Positions 60,550-64,000 of a stretch of 64,000 nucleotides of DNA are shown one piece after another. Positions within the stretch are counted from its first letter, which is position 1; each line of letters starts with the position of its first letter. The position numbers and the translations under genes are program-made. The DNA comes from Prochlorococcus sp. MIT 1307. GTDB lineage: Bacteria; Cyanobacteriota; Cyanobacteriia; PCC-6307; Cyanobiaceae. Below the pieces are notes generated by a model. That model was not told where the DNA came from, did not search any database, and worked only from the letters and a program-made list of their open reading frames with translations. The stretch is taken from positions 248,001 to 312,000 of the forward strand of contig NZ_CP139301.1 in NCBI RefSeq assembly GCF_034092395.1, written 5' to 3'.

Positions 60550-63500
60550 TTAGTTTTCCATATCGGGATTACTTACCCCTTCTATTCTATCTTCAACCTC
60601 TTGATACAACTCCTTTAATTGCTCTATATTCTCTTCAGATGTATCCCAGTAACCTCTTCCATTTACCTCCAGTAATGTACCAACAATTCTTCTGAAACTA
60701 TGTGGGTTCATTTCCATAAGACGTTTCCTCATCTCGGGATCATTGATAAATGTTTCGTTTGACTCCTCGTAAACGAAATTATCTACTTGTCCGCTTGTGG
60801 CACTCCAACCTAAGGTGTAATTAAGCCTATTTGAAACCTCTCTAACCCCTTCATAACCTGAATTAAGCATTCCTTCGTACCATTTTGGGTTTAAAAGCTT
60901 TGTTCTTGAATCAAGTCTAATTGTTTCACTTAGGGATCGAACTTGAGCATTCGCTGTAGTCGTATCAGCTATATAACTACTTGGTGTCTTTCCATCATCT
61001 CTTAGATTCTTGATCAAATTTGTTGGATCAGAATCAAAGTAATGACTGACATCTGTTAATGAAATTTCTGATGAATCTAGATTTTGGAAGGTAACATCAG
61101 CAGTTTTCATTACAGATTCAAAAACCTGTCGTTTTTGATTCATCTCTCCTGGATTATCTGCATTAAATGCGTATGTTTTTCTAGATAAGTACATTTCTTG
61201 CAACTCGCCTTCTTCTTCCCAAGTTGAATTTTCAACTGCCAGATTAACATTAGAACTATAACTTCCACTAGCATTTGAAAAGACTCTGCATGCTGCTTCT
61301 CTAATACTTGTTCCTTCTTTTTGTGCTTGTTCTAAAGCGTGTTTTCTAACAAAATTACTTTCTACAGGTTCATCTGCTTCGGCTGCTAATTTTACTGCTT
61401 GATCAATAAGTGCCATTTGATTAATAAATAAATCTCTAAATACACCTGAACAATTTACAACTACATCTATTCGTGGCCTGCCTAATTCCTCTAATGTGAT
61501 TAGTTCTAATTTGTTAACTCTTCCTACGGAGTCTGATTTTGGTCTAACACCTACGAACCATAGTATTTGTGCAAGTGATTCTCCATAAGTTTTAATGTTG
61601 TCTGTACCCCAAAGTACACAGGCTATTGTCTCAGGCCAGTCACCTTGTTCTTCTCTTTGGCGTTCTATTAATTTGTCTACAACTCCTTTCGCTGCAGCTA
61701 CAGCTGCTGTTGTCGGAATGGATTGTGGGTCTAGTGCGTGTATATTTTTTCCACTTGGTAGTACTCCGGGGTTTCTTATTGGGTCCCCACCAGGTCCTGG
61801 TAGTACATAATCTCCATCTAATGCCTTTAAAAGGCTCTCCATTTCCTTATCTGCACATATCTGATCAAGGCAAAATCTCAAATATTCAAATAATTTGTCT
61901 AAAGATAAGGAATCTACATTTTTAAACCCTCTTCTAGTACAAGCTTTCATCCAGGGCTCTTGAAATTTAAATCCAAGCTTTTTGAGAAAATCAACAATTC
62001 TAGTAATGATATTCTTGCGCATATTGACTCTTCCATCTGTTCCAGTAAGAGAAAGAACTAAAGCACTAACTGCTTCTCGGGTTGTTTCAGTAATACTTCT
62101 ATTTAGTTCAACATCTTTCAAGTCTCCAGTGTTATTACCTTTATAAATATCTTCGATATTTCTATTAATTGATTCTGCTAAAAGACCTGGTAATGAGCGT
62201 AAGCCATCTTCTTCTCTTTCAAGAGATGAAATACTAACTATAGTCGCAATAGCCTCTTCAGCTGTAGGTGGCTTACCAATTGTGTGTAAGCCACAAGGAA
62301 GCAACCGACTCTCTATTTCCATTAATTGGCTATATACAGAACCAACTACAGAATCCCGATTATCTAAATCTAGTAAAGATGCATCTTCATTTGGTAAGTT
62401 AACATCCTGATCTAAGTTACATTTACGAGCTGTTTCTATAATTGCATTTACGATTTGTACACCTCTGCCACTTTCTCGTAATTGTTGATATGAACCAACT
62501 AGTTCACTAAGTTCTTTTAGTCCCTTATAAAGCCCTGCATTTTCTGCTGGGGGAGTTAAGTAACTTATGGTTGAAGCATATCCACGCCTTTTTGCGATTG
62601 TGGCTTCTGATGGATTATTTGCCGCATAATAATAAAGATTAGGTAGTCCACCAATTAACGAATCTGGATAACATGTTTCACTCATTCCCATTTGCTTTCC
62701 AGGCATAAACTCGAGTGAACCGTGCGTTCCAAAATGGAGAACTGCATCCGCCTTCCAAACTTTTTCTATATATGTGTAATAGGCTGCAAATCCATGATGA
62801 GGGCTAGCACTACGCGAATAGAGAAGTCGCATAGGATCACCTTCATAACCAAATGTTGGTTGTACTCCTACAAATACATTGCCAAAATGTCGACCATAAA
62901 TTAAGAGATGTTGCCCATCACTGTTTAGATTTCCTGGCGGTTTCCCCCAGTTTTCTTCTAATCTATCTGAATAAGTTGTAAAGCGTTCATATTCTTCCAC
63001 AGTCATTCTATGAGCTATAGAAAGCTCTGGAGAACCCTCTAAAGCCTCTGGATCATTAATAAGACTTTCCATTAATGATTTTGGATCTTTAGGTAAATCA
63101 TTTATTTGATAGCCTTTTCCTTTCATTTCTTGAAGGACTCTATGAATTGAACCAAATACATCTAAATAGGCAGCTGTTCCAACATTTCCTTTATCAGGAG
63201 GGAAACTAAATACTGTTATTGCTAGTTTCTTTTCAGCTCTTGGTTTAATTCTTAGTGAGGACCAGCGAATTGCTCTTTCGGCAATTGCATCTACCCTGTC
63301 TTGCAATGTATGTGCTTTCCCTGTTGCATCATCTCGACCAGATAAAACTATTGGTTCAATAGCTCCATCTAGTTCTGGTATTGCTATTTGCAAAGCCACT
63401 TGCACTGGATGAAGGCCTAAGTCACTACCCTCCCATTCTTGAGTTGTTTGGAAAACAAGTGGTAAGGCAACCATATAAGGCCTATTTAATTTTTTTAAGG

Positions 63501-64000
63501 ACTCGATGGCCTTTGGATGATCTTGTCTGGCTGGACCCCCCACCAAAGCAAATCCAGTTAGTGATACAACACCATCAACATGTGGATTGTCTTTTACTAG
63601 TGGGTCATAGAAAAAAGCATTTACTGGTTTAGAAAAATCTAGGCCTCCACAAAATATTGGTATTACTCTTGCGCCTCTATATTCGAGCTCTTGAATAATT
63701 GCAACATAGTGAGCCTCATCGCCAGTGACAATATGACTTCTTTGAAGTACTAAACCAATTACTGGACCCTTTTTAGCCTTTTCAGATAAATCAGTTCTAC
63801 TTTCATTCCAATTGAGGTACTCCTTAATATCCTCAAACATTTTTGAAGAAAGAGGATGCCAAATTCCTAGGTCTGGAAAAACTTCTGGTTCAGCAATATC
63901 TATATTTGATTCATGATTATCATTTACACCTGGGAAAACATATTTGTCTCCTAGCATCAAGAGAAAATTTCGAAGATTTTCAGGAGTACCTCCAAGCCAA
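60550..64000 (-). CDS. chlH: Magnesium chelatase subunit H, 5'-truncated by window edge
   Basis: Large porphyrin-binding subunit that inserts Mg2+ into protoporphyrin IX with ChlI/ChlD, the first step unique to chlorophyll. About 1149 residues are visible; the frame continues past position 64000, so roughly the first 190 residues of the usual 1330 are missing. Seen: [67 protein letters not shown], and the CobN/Mg-chelatase core. With hemA at the other end of the window, both are on the tetrapyrrole pathway. Confidence 0.97.
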   Translation of the reverse strand, partial: WLGGTPENLRNFLLMLGDKYVFPGVNDNHESNIDIAEPEVFPDLGIWHPLSSKMFEDIKEYLNWNESRTDLSEKAKKGPVIGLVLQRSHIVTGDEAHYVAIIQELEYRGARVIPIFCGGLDFSKPVNAFFYDPLVKDNPHVDGVVSLTGFALVGGPARQDHPKAIESLKKLNRPYMVALPLVFQTTQEWEGSDLGLHPVQVALQIAIPELDGAIEPIVLSGRDDATGKAHTLQDRVDAIAERAIRWSSLRIKPRAEKKLAITVFSFPPDKGNVGTAAYLDVFGSIHRVLQEMKGKGYQINDLPKDPKSLMESLINDPEALEGSPELSIAHRMTVEEYERFTTYSDRLEENWGKPPGNLNSDGQHLLIYGRHFGNVFVGVQPTFGYEGDPMRLLYSRSASPHHGFAAYYTYIEKVWKADAVLHFGTHGSLEFMPGKQMGMSETCYPDSLIGGLPNLYYYAANNPSEATIAKRRGYASTISYLTPPAENAGLYKGLKELSELVGSYQQLRESGRGVQIVNAIIETARKCNLDQDVNLPNEDASLLDLDNRDSVVGSVYSQLMEIESRLLPCGLHTIGKPPTAEEAIATIVSISSLEREEDGLRSLPGLLAESINRNIEDIYKGNNTGDLKDVELNRSITETTREAVSALVLSLTGTDGRVNMRKNIITRIVDFLKKLGFKFQEPWMKACTRRGFKNVDSLSLDKLFEYLRFCLDQICADKEMESLLKALDGDYVLPGPGGDPIRNPGVLPSGKNIHALDPQSIPTTAAVAAAKGVVDKLIERQREEQGDWPETIACVLWGTDNIKTYGESLAQILWFVGVRPKSDSVGRVNKLELITLEELGRPRIDVVVNCSGVFRDLFINQMALIDQAVKLAAEADEPVESNFVRKHALEQAQKEGTSIREAACRVFSNASGSYSSNVNLAVENSTWEEEGELQEMYLSRKTYAFNADNPGEMNQKRQVFESVMKTADVTFQNLDSSEISLTDVSHYFDSDPTNLIKNLRDDGKTPSSYIADTTTANAQVRSLSETIRLDSRTKLLNPKWYEGMLNSGYEGVREVSNRLNYTLGWSATSGQVDNFVYEESNETFINDPEMRKRLMEMNPHSFRRIVGTLLEVNGRGYWDTSEENIEQLKELYQEVEDRIEGVSNPDMEN

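Overview
The window is a gene-dense, AT-rich bacterial chromosome segment that reads as Prochlorococcus, most likely a low-light lineage. The evidence is a Pcb-type chlorophyll-binding antenna protein beside ferritins and flavodoxin, a Rieske oxygenase of the chlorophyllide/pheophorbide oxygenase type, hemA and chlH at the two ends, a proteobacterial-type phosphoribulokinase as expected of alpha-cyanobacteria, many cyanobacterial/plastid conserved proteins (Ycf36, DUF3318, DUF3685, DUF3727, CIA30), short intergenic gaps and no phycobilisome genes. Lineage is inferred from gene content; no alignment was run.

Region 1 (1-34.7 kb) is mostly core metabolism: partial hemA, glgC, gnd and pgl (ADP-glucose and oxidative pentose phosphate pathway), ilvD, an Upp-like protein, a lumenal pentapeptide protein, a CobW-type GTPase, purS-purQ, class II aldolase, accD, phosphoribulokinase, leuB, lpxD, proB, a HAD phosphatase, ruvX, hisA, pgsA, nth and numerous conserved cyanobacterial proteins. 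Most genes from 11.6 to 27.7 kb lie on the minus strand, often overlapping or separated by a few bases.

Region 2 (34.8-48.2 kb) is the accessory part and is dominated by iron and photosynthesis stress. It holds two Crp-family regulators, each preceded by a palindromic operator-like site; a solitary FutC-like ABC ATPase; two ferritins; a Pcb/IsiA-type antenna protein; a peroxiredoxin-like protein; flavodoxin; a Rieske mononuclear-iron oxygenase (possible chlorophyllide a oxygenase); a three-gene ABC-2 exporter and a class I glutamine amidotransferase-like protein. Three small unlisted genes (a 45-residue Cys/Lys-rich peptide, a 35-residue Trp-rich membrane peptide and a zinc-ribbon membrane protein) sit among them. 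I read this as an iron-limitation module: store iron, swap ferredoxin for flavodoxin, rebuild the antenna, and regulate through Crp-like factors and possibly Fur.

Region 3 (48.2-49.1 kb) is gene-poor. It carries initiator tRNA-Met plus a degraded second copy of that tRNA's 3' half about 450 bases downstream and further related repeats, a pattern left by site-specific integration at a tRNA. It bounds the accessory region.

Region 4 (49.1-64 kb) returns to core genes: asparaginase, ycf36, rsfS, a DUF3318 protein, carB, an alanine/glycine:cation symporter, an ABC exporter, tpiA, folP and the C-terminal part of chlH. Among non-coding structures the most striking is a perfect 26-base inverted repeat between the convergent purQ and fbaA genes. 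No CRISPR array, insertion sequence or rRNA was seen.
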